Shown here: positions 46,443 through 57,411 of the stretch, piece after piece
Numbering within the stretch: position 1 is the stretch's first letter
Layout of the letters: each line of letters begins with the position of its first letter
Assembly (NCBI GenBank): GCA_947053655.1
Contig: CAMRTO010000001.1
Location: 62,001 to 126,000, forward strand
Source of the DNA: an uncultured Clostridia bacterium
GTDB lineage: Bacteria > Bacillota > Clostridia > Christensenellales > Borkfalkiaceae
Direction of reading: 5' to 3'
Length of the DNA: 64,000 nucleotides
Made by a program: the position numbers and the translations under genes
The notes under the pieces: generated by a model
Databases searched by the model: none
Told to the model about the DNA's origin: nothing
Seen by the model: only the letters and a program-made list of their open reading frames with translations

Positions 46443-47440
46443 AAGCTGTTGCAAGCCTTTGTAAGCCTGTTTAACACCCCTTTCATTATTCCGTCGTTTT
46501 TTGAAGGCGTAACGGCAATTATCAAATCCGCTTTGCTTTCTCCTTCACGAAGTTTATCATACAGATTGAAAGCCATCTCCCGCTCCGATTCCCCCAGATT
46601 AAGAATATTTTTCACCTCTGCGGGAAGTAGTGCCGCCGTTGACCCGTCACATAGAATATACGCTTTGACGCCTTGCGCAACATTGCTTTTATAACACGAA
46701 ACGGCAGCCGCCAAATTGCTTTTATCATACATGACAGTGTTGCAGGTTGGCGCATAATGCTTATATTTCATGCCTGGCGAACGGACTTGTTCGCCTTCTT
46801 TAAGGACGTATTCACCGCATTTGCCGACCGATTTTTCAATCATTTCACGGGTTATAAGTCCGCTTCTGAGTATTACGGGATATTCGCCCGTGCAGTCCAA
46901 AACGGTGCTTTCTATTCCGCCCGTACACTTACCGCCGTTAAGAATAACCTCTATTTTACCGTTCAAATCATTAAAAACATGCTCGGCGGTTACAGGACTT
47001 ACGTGCTTGGAGATATTTGCCGAAGGCGCGGCAACAGGTAAATCCAGAAACCGCAAAAATTGTTGCGCGCCTTCATGCGACGGAACGCGTATAGCCAAAG
47101 TATCCAGTCCGCAAGAAACCGCGGTGCTTACGTTCCCGCGGCTTTTATAAACCATAGTCAACGGTCCGGGCAAAAACTCGGCGGCAAGACGGTTTGCATA
47201 TTGCGGAACATAAGAAACAAGCTTGTTTATATCGTAACCTGTATGAACGTGTACTATAAGAGGATTGTCGTTCGGCCGGCCTTTGATTTTAAAAATATTT
47301 TCCACCGCAGAGTTGTCAAACGCGTTTGCGCCGAGCCCGTAAACCGTCTCGGTCGGAAACGCAACCGCTCCGCCGTCCGAAATTATCTTTCCGCATAACG
47401 ACAGTGAATTATCGTCAATATCCAAAATACGTGTTATCAT
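46439..47440 (-). CDS. threonylcarbamoyl-AMP synthase (Sua5/YwlC)
   Basis: GGAVAFPTETVYGLGANAFD, KGRPNDNPLIVHV, SPGMKYKHYAP. Confidence 0.94.
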   Translation of the reverse strand: MITRILDIDDNSLSLCGKIISDGGAVAFPTETVYGLGANAFDNSAVENIFKIKGRPNDNPLIVHVHTGYDINKLVSYVPQYANRLAAEFLPGPLTMVYKSRGNVSTAVSCGLDTLAIRVPSHEGAQQFLRFLDLPVAAPSANISKHVSPVTAEHVFNDLNGKIEVILNGGKCTGGIESTVLDCTGEYPVILRSGLITREMIEKSVGKCGEYVLKEGEQVRSPGMKYKHYAPTCNTVMYDKSNLAAAVSCYKSNVAQGVKAYILCDGSTAALLPAEVKNILNLGESEREMAFNLYDKLREGESKADLIIAVTPSKNDGIMKGVLNRLTKACNSL

Positions 47441-47452
47441 TTTTACTTTCGG

Positions 47453-48901
47453 TTAAAACGGCATTTCCTCGTCGGGAGGAATGTCTTCCGCAACCATACC
47501 GCCCAAATTTTCCGGCATAGGCAAATCGTTTTCGGGAGGCGGCTCCAGCCCCTCGTCGCGCTCGGGATTGACAAATTTGGTAAGCTCGCCTTTGAAACGT
47601 AACTTTATCCTGTCAAGTCCGCCGTTCCTGTGCTTGGCAACTATCAAATCCGCCATACCTTTTATTATGTGTTTCTTTTCGATATCCTCGTCGGTTGCGT
47701 TTACGTCAGGACGGTTTATAAACATAACGATATCTGCGTCCTGCTCTATAGCGCCCGACTCTCGCAAATCCGAAAGCTGAGGTTCGCCCGACTGTATACG
47801 CCTTAACTGCGACAGAGCAATAACGGGCACGTCCAGCTCTTTTGCCATAATTTTCAAATCGCGCGTTATCGACGCAACCTCTTGCGTTCTATTCTGGTCG
47901 CCGTTTTGGGTTTTACCGCTTGACATTAACTGTATATAGTCTATCATGACAAGGTCGAGCTGACCGTTGTTTTTCGCCTTGATTCTGCGGCATTTGGATA
48001 AAATTTCCGCCGGAGTGACCCTTGAAGAATCGTCTATGTTTATTCTGCTTTTTCTGAGTTTTTCACTTGCCTTGACAAGCTTTTTCCAGTCGTTGGCGGT
48101 AAGCTTACCCGACAACGCGTCGGACATACTGACGTTTGCCGCACTGCACATAAGCCTTTGGATAATCTGCACTTCCGGCATTTCCAAAGAGAATACCGCG
48201 CATACCGCGCCGCTACCCAAAGCGGCATTTTCGATTATGTTCATAGCAATAGACGTTTTTCCCATACCGGGGCGGGCGGCAATAACTATAAGGTCGGATT
48301 TCTGCAAACCGTTGGTAAGCCTGTCCAAACGCGTAAATCCGGTAGTAACGCCCTTAAAAGCGTCTTTATCCTTTGCAAGCTTTTCAAACTTATCGAGAAC
48401 CGCGTCTATGCCGCTACCCTCGCGTATATCCTTCATTGCCGAAGTATCCTGCGTGGCGGATATGCTGTAAATTTTTTCTTCGGCAAATTGTATACTGGCG
48501 AGACTGTCGTCGCTTGACTTTGAATATTCGGCAATATCTCTGGCGGCGCGAATAAGGCTTCTGTTTATACTGTCGCGCTTGACTATATCCTGATAAAATC
48601 TGAAATTCGCCGCCGACGGCGTTATCTGCGCAAGCTCGGAAACATACGTTACACCGCCCGCTTTGTCAAGGTTTTTTTCACTTTCAAGCTTGTCGCATAA
48701 GGTAACTATATCGACCGGCTTCCGCTCCGCGAAAACCAATTTCATTGCGGCAAGAATGTTTTGGTGGGACTCGTGATAAAAATCGTTTTTATCCAGACCG
48801 TCCAACACCTCTGCAAGTATTTCGTTATCTATCAGCATACAGCCCAAAAGCGCCTGTTCTGCATCAAGATTATTCGGCATTATATTGTTTTTATCTGACA
48901 T
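47453..48901 (-). CDS. dnaB: replicative DNA helicase (chromosomal copy)
   Basis: NLDAEQALLGCMLID, ARPGMGKTSIAMNI, LDLVMIDYIQLMSSG. Confidence 0.96.
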   Translation of the reverse strand: MSDKNNIMPNNLDAEQALLGCMLIDNEILAEVLDGLDKNDFYHESHQNILAAMKLVFAERKPVDIVTLCDKLESEKNLDKAGGVTYVSELAQITPSAANFRFYQDIVKRDSINRSLIRAARDIAEYSKSSDDSLASIQFAEEKIYSISATQDTSAMKDIREGSGIDAVLDKFEKLAKDKDAFKGVTTGFTRLDRLTNGLQKSDLIVIAARPGMGKTSIAMNIIENAALGSGAVCAVFSLEMPEVQIIQRLMCSAANVSMSDALSGKLTANDWKKLVKASEKLRKSRINIDDSSRVTPAEILSKCRRIKAKNNGQLDLVMIDYIQLMSSGKTQNGDQNRTQEVASITRDLKIMAKELDVPVIALSQLRRIQSGEPQLSDLRESGAIEQDADIVMFINRPDVNATDEDIEKKHIIKGMADLIVAKHRNGGLDRIKLRFKGELTKFVNPERDEGLEPPPENDLPMPENLGGMVAEDIPPDEEMPF

Positions 48902-48907
48902 AGTACT

Positions 48908-50683
48908 TTATATTCCCATTAATTTTTCAAATTCCGCAAGAGTTTCGTCAAATTCCTTCATGGCAAAGTCATAAGGTTCCTGTGACATGAGGTCGACGCC
49001 GGCAAGCTTTAACAGCGATACCGGATCGGTCGAACAACCACCCGAAAGAAAATCGAAGTAATCTTTAACCGCGTTTTCTTTTCCGGTCAGAATGCGGTTT
49101 GCTATATTTATAGCAGCGATTATGCCCGTTGCGTATTTGTACACGTAAAACGAATTATAAAAATGCGGTATCCTTGCCCACTCGCACGAAATGTTATAAT
49201 CATGCTCGATATCGTTTCCGTAATACTTCCTGCCTATATCCGCATAAAGCTTACAAAGGTTATCCTTTGTCAAAGGCTCTCCCTTTTCTGCCATATCGTG
49301 TGCGCCGTATTCGAACTCCGCAAACATTGTCTGTCTGTGTAATGTTGCACGAATTGTATCAAGATAATAATTCAAAAGATATTTCTTGAAATTGTCATCC
49401 TTAGAATCCGCCAGCATAAATTTAAGAAGCAACACTTCGTTGACTGTGCTTGCAACTTCCGCAACGAATATCGTATAAGAAGTTTTTGCATACGGTTGAT
49501 ACTTTTCGGAAAAATAGCTGTGCAACGAATGTCCCATCTCGTGCGCGATAGTAAACACGTCATGCGTTGTCGGTTTGTAATTCAAAAGCACATACGGGTG
49601 TGCACCGGGACAGCTTGTACTGTAAGCGCCGCTGCGTTTACCTTCCGTTTCCTCCACGTCAATCCAACGCTCGTCATAGCCTTTTTTAAGCAACTTCTGA
49701 TATTCTTCACCGAGCGGTGCAAGTCCTTTAATTACATAATCGTAAGCATCGTCATAAGAAAGTTTCAAATCCACGCCCGAAACAAGCGGAGCATAGATAT
49801 CGTAAAAATACATTTTGTCGTAAGCAAGAATTTTTTTACGCATCGAAATGTAGCGGTGCATAGAACCGAGATTTTTATCGACCGTTTTCAATAGCATGTC
49901 GTAAACGGCTTTATCAACGTCTTCATCAAACAACGCGCGCTCGAGACAGGAGCCGAACTTATAGACCTTACTTAAAAATACATCTTTTTTGACATTACCG
50001 TAATATACGGACGTAATCGTATTTATAAGCGAAATATATGACGCATAGTACTTTTCATACGCTTCTTTTCTTTTATTTCTGTCATCGGAATGGAGTATAA
50101 TGCCGTAAGTTCCGTGGCTTAGTTTGATTTTCTCGCCTTCCCACTCTATTTCGGGCAAAGGAAGCTCGACATTGTCTATCATGCCGAAAGTTTCCGAAAA
50201 AGTCGAAAGTGTTTCACCGCATAAACCGACAAGTCTTTCCTCCCGCTCGGAAACAACGTGGGGTTTTCTCCTGATAATTCTTTTAAGCTCGTAATCGTAA
50301 TCCGCAAAACGCTTATCGGAAATAAGAGACAACAAATACTTTTCGTCCATGCCCGCCATTTCAGGTTCAAAGAAGGCAAGCTCTGTTGCATACTTGGAAT
50401 AAAGCGCGTTAATCTTTGCATAATACGCACCGTACTTGGAGACTGAAGCATCTTCGTCCTTTTTCATATGGGCGTATACGGCAAGCCTTTCGAAATGTAT
50501 GTTGAAAGCGTCGTGACGCTTGAAAAAATCCAACAGCGTATCGCTGTTGCCGAGTTTACCCGAATATTCGGAAAATTTGAGCGATTTTTCGGTTTCGGCA
50601 AAACATTTTTCCCAATCGCCGTCTGTAGTGAAAATATCTTCTATTTTCCATTTGTATCTTTCTTTTACCTGATCTCTTTTCAA
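48908..50683 (-). CDS. pepF: oligoendopeptidase F
   Basis: FTIAHEMGHSLHSYFSEKYQPY; M3 family layout. Confidence 0.95.
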   Translation of the reverse strand: MKRDQVKERYKWKIEDIFTTDGDWEKCFAETEKSLKFSEYSGKLGNSDTLLDFFKRHDAFNIHFERLAVYAHMKKDEDASVSKYGAYYAKINALYSKYATELAFFEPEMAGMDEKYLLSLISDKRFADYDYELKRIIRRKPHVVSEREERLVGLCGETLSTFSETFGMIDNVELPLPEIEWEGEKIKLSHGTYGIILHSDDRNKRKEAYEKYYASYISLINTITSVYYGNVKKDVFLSKVYKFGSCLERALFDEDVDKAVYDMLLKTVDKNLGSMHRYISMRKKILAYDKMYFYDIYAPLVSGVDLKLSYDDAYDYVIKGLAPLGEEYQKLLKKGYDERWIDVEETEGKRSGAYSTSCPGAHPYVLLNYKPTTHDVFTIAHEMGHSLHSYFSEKYQPYAKTSYTIFVAEVASTVNEVLLLKFMLADSKDDNFKKYLLNYYLDTIRATLHRQTMFAEFEYGAHDMAEKGEPLTKDNLCKLYADIGRKYYGNDIEHDYNISCEWARIPHFYNSFYVYKYATGIIAAINIANRILTGKENAVKDYFDFLSGGCSTDPVSLLKLAGVDLMSQEPYDFAMKEFDETLAEFEKLMGI

Positions 50684-50694
50684 TTTACAACCTC

Positions 50695-52050
50695 TCAGTT
50701 TTTATTAGAATGGATGGGCGCGGGAATAAGTCCGCCCCTCGATATAAATTTATCCGCCGAACGCGTATGTACCGCCATTAAAGGCGCGTGCCCCAGCAAT
50801 CCGCCGAAATTCACACTGTCGCCGACGGTCTTGTCCGGCACAGGAACGATACGCACCGCCGTGGTCTTATTATTAATCATACCTATTGCCGCTTCGTCGG
50901 CAATTATGGCGCTTAACGTAGATGCAGGCGTGTCCCCAGGCACCGCTATCATATCCAGACCGACGGAGCATACCGCCGTCATCGCTTCAAGCTTGTCAAT
51001 GCAAAGATTCCCCCTTTCAGCCGCTTCGATCATACCGATATCTTCGGAAACGGGGATAAACGCTCCGGAAAGCCCTCCCACGCGAGAGCTTGCCATCACT
51101 CCGCCCTTTTTGACGGCGTCGTTCAGCATAGCCAGACAAGCCGTCGATCCGTGCGTTCCCACCTGCTCCAAACCCATTTCCTCCAAAATCTGGGCGACGG
51201 AATCTCCCCTTGCCGGCGTCGGCGCAAGCGACAAATCGACTATGCCGAATTCTGCGTTCAACCGCCGTGCCGCTTCTTTTGCAATAAGCTGACCTGCACG
51301 TGTAATTTTAAACGCGGTACGCTTCACCGTTTCGGCAAGCTCGGTCAAATCCGCATTTGGGATGCCTTTTATAGCGTGCAAAACAACCCCGGGACCGGAT
51401 ACGCCGACGTTTATAACGGTTCCGCTTTCCCCTATGCCGTGGAAAGCGCCCGCCATAAAGGGGTTGTCCTCAACGGCGTTGCAAAATACAACAAGCTTTG
51501 CACATGCGTACCCGTCGCGCTCTTTCGATTTATTTGCCGTCTGCTTTATGACTTCTCCCATAAGCTTAACGGCGTTCATGTTAATACCGGACTTGGAAGA
51601 TCCGATATTTACGGACGAACAAAGCCTTTCCGTCTGTGAAAGAACTTCGGGAATACTCGAAATAAATTCACGTTCGTAATCCGCCATTCCTTTATGTACA
51701 AGCGCGCTGTAACCGCCGAGAAAATCTATCCCGACGGTTTTTGCCGCATTATCCAATGCTTTACCTATAAGCGCGGATTTCTCCGCAAAAGGCGCGCAAA
51801 TTACTGCGGCGGGCGTAACGGAAACTCTTTTATTTACTATAGGTATGCCGTACTCGCGTGACAAATCCGACGTGACTTTAACAATATTTTCGGCTTTTTT
51901 ACAAACTGTATCGTATACCTTAACAGCAGTCTGCTCCGCAGAACCGCTTATGCACGGCAACAGAGAAATACCCATAGTTACCGTTCTTATGTCGAGATGC
52001 TCTTTCTCGATCATATTGATAGTTTCCAAAACGTCGCCGTAATTAAACAT
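50695..52050 (-). CDS. PFL family protein (UPF0210/DUF711-like)
   Basis: [25 protein letters not shown].. and [12 protein letters not shown]. Confidence 0.85.
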   Translation of the reverse strand: MFNYGDVLETINMIEKEHLDIRTVTMGISLLPCISGSAEQTAVKVYDTVCKKAENIVKVTSDLSREYGIPIVNKRVSVTPAAVICAPFAEKSALIGKALDNAAKTVGIDFLGGYSALVHKGMADYEREFISSIPEVLSQTERLCSSVNIGSSKSGINMNAVKLMGEVIKQTANKSKERDGYACAKLVVFCNAVEDNPFMAGAFHGIGESGTVINVGVSGPGVVLHAIKGIPNADLTELAETVKRTAFKITRAGQLIAKEAARRLNAEFGIVDLSLAPTPARGDSVAQILEEMGLEQVGTHGSTACLAMLNDAVKKGGVMASSRVGGLSGAFIPVSEDIGMIEAAERGNLCIDKLEAMTAVCSVGLDMIAVPGDTPASTLSAIIADEAAIGMINNKTTAVRIVPVPDKTVGDSVNFGGLLGHAPLMAVHTRSADKFISRGGLIPAPIHSNKN

Positions 52051-52059
52051 TTTATTACC

Positions 52060-52329
52060 TTAAATGCTGTGCATTGCGTTAAAAATTTCTTCGTGCTGAA
52101 TATGAATCGACATGCCTATCTTTTCACCGAGCCGTCCGCACTCGTCCGCAAGCAAAGCAAGCTCTGCCTTGCTCTGCGATAAGTCTACTATCATAATCAT
52201 GGCAAAATATTCCTGCAAGATAGTTTGACTTATATCGAGGATATTGATATTTCTTTCGGACAAAAACGCGCTGATCTTAGCAATTATACCTGTTTTGTCC
52301 TTTCCCACTACGGTTAAAACCGCACGCAT
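52060..52329 (-). CDS. ACT domain protein (UPF0237-like)
   Basis: MRAVLTVVGKDKTGIIAKISAFLSERNINILDISQTIL. Confidence 0.92.
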   Translation of the reverse strand: MRAVLTVVGKDKTGIIAKISAFLSERNINILDISQTILQEYFAMIMIVDLSQSKAELALLADECGRLGEKIGMSIHIQHEEIFNAMHSI

Positions 52330-52349
52330 AATTAACTCCTTAATACTTA

Positions 52350-53066
52350 TTAACCGAAACTGTAACCGAAACCGAACGTATAGTGCATAAACTTAAAAAA
52401 TTTTTTATAGTTTAACGACCAGCTTGTCGCCACGCCGAACACATCTCCGACAGGAAAGCTTCTACCTCCGTTTTCTCTGCTGTCAAGGCTGTTGTCCCTG
52501 TTATCTCCAAGTAAAAACAAGCAATTGTCTTCCACGCGGTAACCGTTTTCGTCATACACGCCGTCTATGACCGGAAACTTGTTTTTAATGGTGTTTCTAT
52601 CTTCCGATATATAATTTTCGCTTAGCGGAACGAAGTCCGTCTTACCTTTGTACTTAATACTGACGATTCCGTCCGAAATCCTTACGTAATCTCCGCCCAT
52701 TGCAATAACGCGCTTGACTATTGTTGTTTTTTCGACTACCGTTTCGCCGTTTACTTCTTTCTCGTCACGGCGCGTAACAACTACTATGTCGCCGTAAGTG
52801 GGTTTTTCATACTTGTTTACATAAATATAGTCGCCCGCTTCGTCGTAGTCGTCGTCCTTATGTTCGGGTCCCGATGCGCCGTGCAAGGTAGGCAACATGG
52901 AATCGCCTATGATATAAACTCCCGAATAGAAAATATTGAAGTACAGTCCGAAGCATATTATCAATACGGAAACCAAAACGAAAATTCTGAAGTAAATGCT
53001 CAGCTCCGGTTTACTGCGCATTAAATCTACTTTTATTTTATTGTTGGTTGTCTTTAATTCACCCAT
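52350..53066 (-). CDS. lepB: signal peptidase I
   Basis: GDSMLPTL, KRVIAMGGDYV, GDNRDNSLDSR. Confidence 0.93.
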   Translation of the reverse strand: MGELKTTNNKIKVDLMRSKPELSIYFRIFVLVSVLIICFGLYFNIFYSGVYIIGDSMLPTLHGASGPEHKDDDYDEAGDYIYVNKYEKPTYGDIVVVTRRDEKEVNGETVVEKTTIVKRVIAMGGDYVRISDGIVSIKYKGKTDFVPLSENYISEDRNTIKNKFPVIDGVYDENGYRVEDNCLFLLGDNRDNSLDSRENGGRSFPVGDVFGVATSWSLNYKKFFKFMHYTFGFGYSFG

Positions 53067-53067
53067 C

Positions 53068-54744
53068 TTAAAGCCACATTACATTGTTTACGGCGTATTC
53101 ACCCTCTCCGTTAATACAAAGCCGCATATTTCCTGTAAAATCCGACGGAGATTCGCCGTTTGAAGATTTGAAAAGTCCGCTGTCCAATATAAGGCTTTGC
53201 CAAACGCCGCCCAAAACACTTTGACTTAATTTATAAATTTTTCCGTCCGAAACGTCTTCCAATGTAAGCGTGATTTCAGACGTATTATCGCAGAATATAT
53301 CCAGTTTAAGCACACTGCTTTTGTCGGGCGCGAAACGCGGGTTGTTTATTCTGTAAGTGGTAAGTCCGCAAACCGAATAAATACCGTTTATCTCTTTTTC
53401 CTTTTTGACAATCTGCGGAACCATTATACTGTCCGTAAAGAACATGCCGCCCACTGCCTGAGCCCCGGGGTCGGCTATCGTAAACCCGTCAATGCCGTTC
53501 TTGCTTGTATAAATGATGCGGCATTTACCGCACGAATTTCTGAACGAACCGCCGACTTTCTTGACTGCTATTTTAGACCAAATTGTAAATCCGTTTGTAT
53601 ATTTAATATAGGCAAGCACAAACAATGTGGTTGTTTTTTCATAGACATTCAAGAAAAATTCGTATTTATGCTCCGAAATTTTCCTCTTGAGGTCGCAAAC
53701 CGTCCACTCCCGCAAGGACGAGTCAATGCAGTCCTCCGCCATAAAAACGCCTGCTTCCTCAACTATGCCGCGGTTATCGTATTCCGCCACCGCAACCAGA
53801 TTGGAGTCTTCGTCTACGGTAACGTTTACTTCCGCAGGAGCGGGTATGAAAACAAGTCTCTTTTTCAGAAATTTATCCAAAAACATAAACATATCCGCGC
53901 AGCTTTTTACGCCGATGGACGAACTGCACCTTACGGAATAAGTTATAATGCTGTCGGCGGCAAAATCGTTGTTTATTCTTGAAAACGTATCATAAGCCCT
54001 GTCGTAATCGAAGCGGGAATCGTTAGTCGAACACATTATCATTACAGGACATTTAACGTAGGGCGCATAGGCCTGAGAATCCACACCGGCAATAAATCTG
54101 TATCTTTCATCGTCAAGCGCTTGTTCGTTGGGTATGAATTTGCTTATTCCGGAATAAGCTTTCCAGCCTACCGCGCAGACGGGAATTATACAGGAAAACT
54201 GTCTTGCAACACCCAGTTTCCAAGCAATTTCACCGCCGTCTCTCAATCCCAACACCGCGATATGTTCGCTTCCCGTACGCTCGATAATATATCTGCGGGC
54301 ATAGATACCTACGCCGACCCACTCATACCAACTCGTCTTTTCGGCGGTATCGTCGACGAAATCCTTGTATCTTCCGCATCTGAGCGTATTTGCGTAATCG
54401 ATAATTCCGGGATACAGCGTAAAATACTCAGTATTATCCCAGTCGCCGCGGTAGTCGACCATAAATGCAGAATAGCCCTTCTCGACAAAAAGTCTCAAAA
54501 GCTCATAGTCGACCGTATCGGTGCTGTCCGGAAAAATGAGAACGGTTTCGTCCGCAGGCTGTTTCTCGTCGCTTGCGAACACGCCGAAAATTCTCACCCT
54601 GCCGTCTCCCGTTTCTCTACCTAAAAAGCTTACGTCCTCGAAAACGACGCCGTTTTCAACGCGCTTATTAAGCGTAACCGCCGTCAGGTCCAACGAGTCG
54701 TCAAACTCGCTCCAAATTTGGGTAGGTGTTAAAATGCGAGGCAT
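53068..54744 (-). CDS. predicted alpha/beta-hydrolase-like protein
   Basis: 558 aa; VDYRGDWDNTEYF..HIAVLGLRDGGEIAWKLG; no confident family. Confidence 0.5.
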   Translation of the reverse strand: MPRILTPTQIWSEFDDSLDLTAVTLNKRVENGVVFEDVSFLGRETGDGRVRIFGVFASDEKQPADETVLIFPDSTDTVDYELLRLFVEKGYSAFMVDYRGDWDNTEYFTLYPGIIDYANTLRCGRYKDFVDDTAEKTSWYEWVGVGIYARRYIIERTGSEHIAVLGLRDGGEIAWKLGVARQFSCIIPVCAVGWKAYSGISKFIPNEQALDDERYRFIAGVDSQAYAPYVKCPVMIMCSTNDSRFDYDRAYDTFSRINNDFAADSIITYSVRCSSSIGVKSCADMFMFLDKFLKKRLVFIPAPAEVNVTVDEDSNLVAVAEYDNRGIVEEAGVFMAEDCIDSSLREWTVCDLKRKISEHKYEFFLNVYEKTTTLFVLAYIKYTNGFTIWSKIAVKKVGGSFRNSCGKCRIIYTSKNGIDGFTIADPGAQAVGGMFFTDSIMVPQIVKKEKEINGIYSVCGLTTYRINNPRFAPDKSSVLKLDIFCDNTSEITLTLEDVSDGKIYKLSQSVLGGVWQSLILDSGLFKSSNGESPSDFTGNMRLCINGEGEYAVNNVMWL

Positions 54745-54753
54745 ATTGTCTCC

Positions 54754-57411
54754 TCAGCAACTAATTTGCACGGTAGACCCGTGACTTTCGGTTGCTTTAT
54801 TTACTGTTATTTTACTGTCAATTCTGTGTTTAAGCTCCTCAACGTGACTTATGACGCCTATCGTAAAATGCGAGCTTTTAAGTTTTTCCAAAGCGTTCAT
54901 TACCGTGTCGACCAAAGCGCCGTCCAAAGTGCCGAAGCCTTCGTCCAGAAAGAAAAATTCTATTGATTTCAGCGATGCGCAAATAGTTTGCGACAACGCC
55001 AGCGCCAGCGAAAGCGAAACAAGAAAGGTCTCCCCTCCGGAAAGCGTGTTCACGCCCCTGAGGTTGCCGCAGTCGAAATTGTCGCCGGCATAAAAGGTGT
55101 CCGTATAGGTAAGAAAATATCTGCCGTCCGTAAGATTTAAAAGCGTCGTCGAAGCCAGAGAAGATATATCGTACAAATATTCGTTGGCAATAAATTCCAT
55201 AAATTTATTGCCTTTTGTCAGATCTTTCAACTGCCCGATAAGGTTATTACGTTTTTCCTCAACCGCAAACTGCTTTAAAAGTTCATGCTTTTCAGCCAAT
55301 CTCTTCTGCGCGGTCTTGTAATTGTTTTTTAATACGGCTAACTTTTCCTTTAACGAGGAAATCTCTTCCGAAATGCCGACCTTCTCTTTTTCGGACTGTA
55401 AAAACTCGTCTTGCGAAAACTCCGCAATACCGGGGATAGCTTTCAACTGCGCCATACGCGAATTAAGCGAAATATACTCGGCGTCGAATTTCCGCAAGGC
55501 GCTTTCCGCGTCGGGATAAGCCGAAAATTCTTCCGCAAGCTTTTTACAGCTTTCCGCGTCCTGCAAACCTGATTTTACGATAAGCTCTTTAAGCTTGCGC
55601 TCCAAATTTTCAGTTTCGCTATCCGCCGCTTTTAACTTTGCCTCCGCCGCGGACAAAAGCGAACGTAACTCCGACAAATCTTTTTGACAGGCGTTAATTT
55701 CGTCGTTTAGCTTTCGTTTAGCTTTTTCAAAACCCTCGCGCACGGCGTTATTCTCTTTTACAGCCGACGAAAAATCTTTAATATCCGCACCGAATATCTT
55801 GCATATTTCGTTCTTTATTTCGTCGTAAGAAGATTTAAGGTTTTCGCCTTCGGACTTTAAAAGTTCCTTTTCCCTTTCGCACTGCTTTACCGCAGCTTCC
55901 GCGTCCTTTAAACGCGCAACTACAGCGTTAAATTCTTCCGTAAGCTTCTTGCGCCGACTGTCCGAGGCCTGAAAATTTTTAAGAGCGGATTCGGCTTCTT
56001 TCAAGTTAAAATCTTTTACCTGATAAATTCTGTCCTTATAAAAATCTATCCTGCTTTTTAATTCTTCGGTTACATAATCGTATAAAGGATTATCGTTGCC
56101 GAAAAGTTTAACATTGCCGTTCAACCCGACAAAATAGTCGAGAGAATTTACATATTCCTCTTTTAAAACAGCGCCTTTAAAATCTATATTAATAAGCTTT
56201 TCCAAATCTTCGGTGCCGCACAGGGAAAGCTCCTTTTCAACCGCGGCAGCTTCCTTTCTCCTATCTTCCGCCAAAGCGTAGAGAACGCGCAGTTCTTCGT
56301 CCTTTTTGCGGAATTCCATGCGCTTTGCTTCAAGCTGTTTTTCAAGACGTTCCAGTTTATACGGCTTATCCTCGCAAGCCTTGTATTTTGCCGCAAGCTC
56401 TATACAAACGGCGATTTTTTTATCGTAATTGTCAATGTTTAATTTGTTGTTGCACTGTTCGAGCCTGTTTTCCGAAAGTTTTATTTTTTCGGTTAATTCC
56501 GTCAAAGATTTTTCCGTCCGCAGACGCTCCTGTAATTTTGCTTTTATCTCGTCGCTAATTTCTACAACCGTTTTACAGACGGGCAAACAATTCAACCGCG
56601 TGCGCAAATCCTCCATACGTTGCTTTAAGGATTCCGCCGCGGACAGCTTTACGAGAATCGCGTCCAGCTCTTTTCTGCTTTCGTTCAAGCTTCTCAAAAC
56701 GGAAAAACTCTTTTCCGATTTCTCCAAACTTTTACTAAGGCACTCAATCTCTTTTTCGGTTTTAGATATTTCATTGCTACGCAACTCTAAAATTTCGTTT
56801 GAAACGTCCGAATACGTCTGCAATTTGGCTTCAGTTGTTCTGTATGCGATAGCGGCTTCGTCGCCGCAGGTTTTAAGCTTTTCTTTAAGTCTGTCGCCGT
56901 ATTTAGAAAGTGAGAACAGTCGCTCTATAAGCGAAATTCTTTCCGACGGCTGAGATTTGACAAACTGGGAAAATTCGCCCTGCGGTAAAGCTATGCACTT
57001 CCTGAAATCCTCCGCGTCGACGCCGAGTATGTCCGTTATCTTTTTAGTAACGGTTGAAGCGTTGTCGGCAATACATACGCCGTCTTCAAACAGCGAAGCC
57101 TTATGGACGCCGCTTTTCTTTTTTATGGTGCGTTCGATAGAATAAACTTTGCGCTTACCTTCGGTTAAAACGTCAAAATCGAACTTGACCTCGGCGGCTT
57201 CGCTACGGTAATTTATAATATCGAGCTTTTCCCTACTTCTTTCAACCCTGCCGTAAAGCGCAAAATTTATACAGTCGAGTATGGTGCTTTTCCCGCTTCC
57301 CGTGTCGCCGAAAATACCGAAAATACCGCGCTTTATAAGTTTTTCAAAGTCGATAACCGTATAATCGGAAAAACTGTTTATACCTTTAAAACACAATTTC
57401 AGAGGTCTCAT
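54754..57411 (-). CDS. sbcC: exonuclease subunit SbcC
   Basis: GIFGDTGSGKSTILDCINFALYG, coiled coil, TLSGGETFLVSLSLALALSQ. Confidence 0.95.
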   Translation of the reverse strand: MRPLKLCFKGINSFSDYTVIDFEKLIKRGIFGIFGDTGSGKSTILDCINFALYGRVERSREKLDIINYRSEAAEVKFDFDVLTEGKRKVYSIERTIKKKSGVHKASLFEDGVCIADNASTVTKKITDILGVDAEDFRKCIALPQGEFSQFVKSQPSERISLIERLFSLSKYGDRLKEKLKTCGDEAAIAYRTTEAKLQTYSDVSNEILELRSNEISKTEKEIECLSKSLEKSEKSFSVLRSLNESRKELDAILVKLSAAESLKQRMEDLRTRLNCLPVCKTVVEISDEIKAKLQERLRTEKSLTELTEKIKLSENRLEQCNNKLNIDNYDKKIAVCIELAAKYKACEDKPYKLERLEKQLEAKRMEFRKKDEELRVLYALAEDRRKEAAAVEKELSLCGTEDLEKLINIDFKGAVLKEEYVNSLDYFVGLNGNVKLFGNDNPLYDYVTEELKSRIDFYKDRIYQVKDFNLKEAESALKNFQASDSRRKKLTEEFNAVVARLKDAEAAVKQCEREKELLKSEGENLKSSYDEIKNEICKIFGADIKDFSSAVKENNAVREGFEKAKRKLNDEINACQKDLSELRSLLSAAEAKLKAADSETENLERKLKELIVKSGLQDAESCKKLAEEFSAYPDAESALRKFDAEYISLNSRMAQLKAIPGIAEFSQDEFLQSEKEKVGISEEISSLKEKLAVLKNNYKTAQKRLAEKHELLKQFAVEEKRNNLIGQLKDLTKGNKFMEFIANEYLYDISSLASTTLLNLTDGRYFLTYTDTFYAGDNFDCGNLRGVNTLSGGETFLVSLSLALALSQTICASLKSIEFFFLDEGFGTLDGALVDTVMNALEKLKSSHFTIGVISHVEELKHRIDSKITVNKATESHGSTVQISC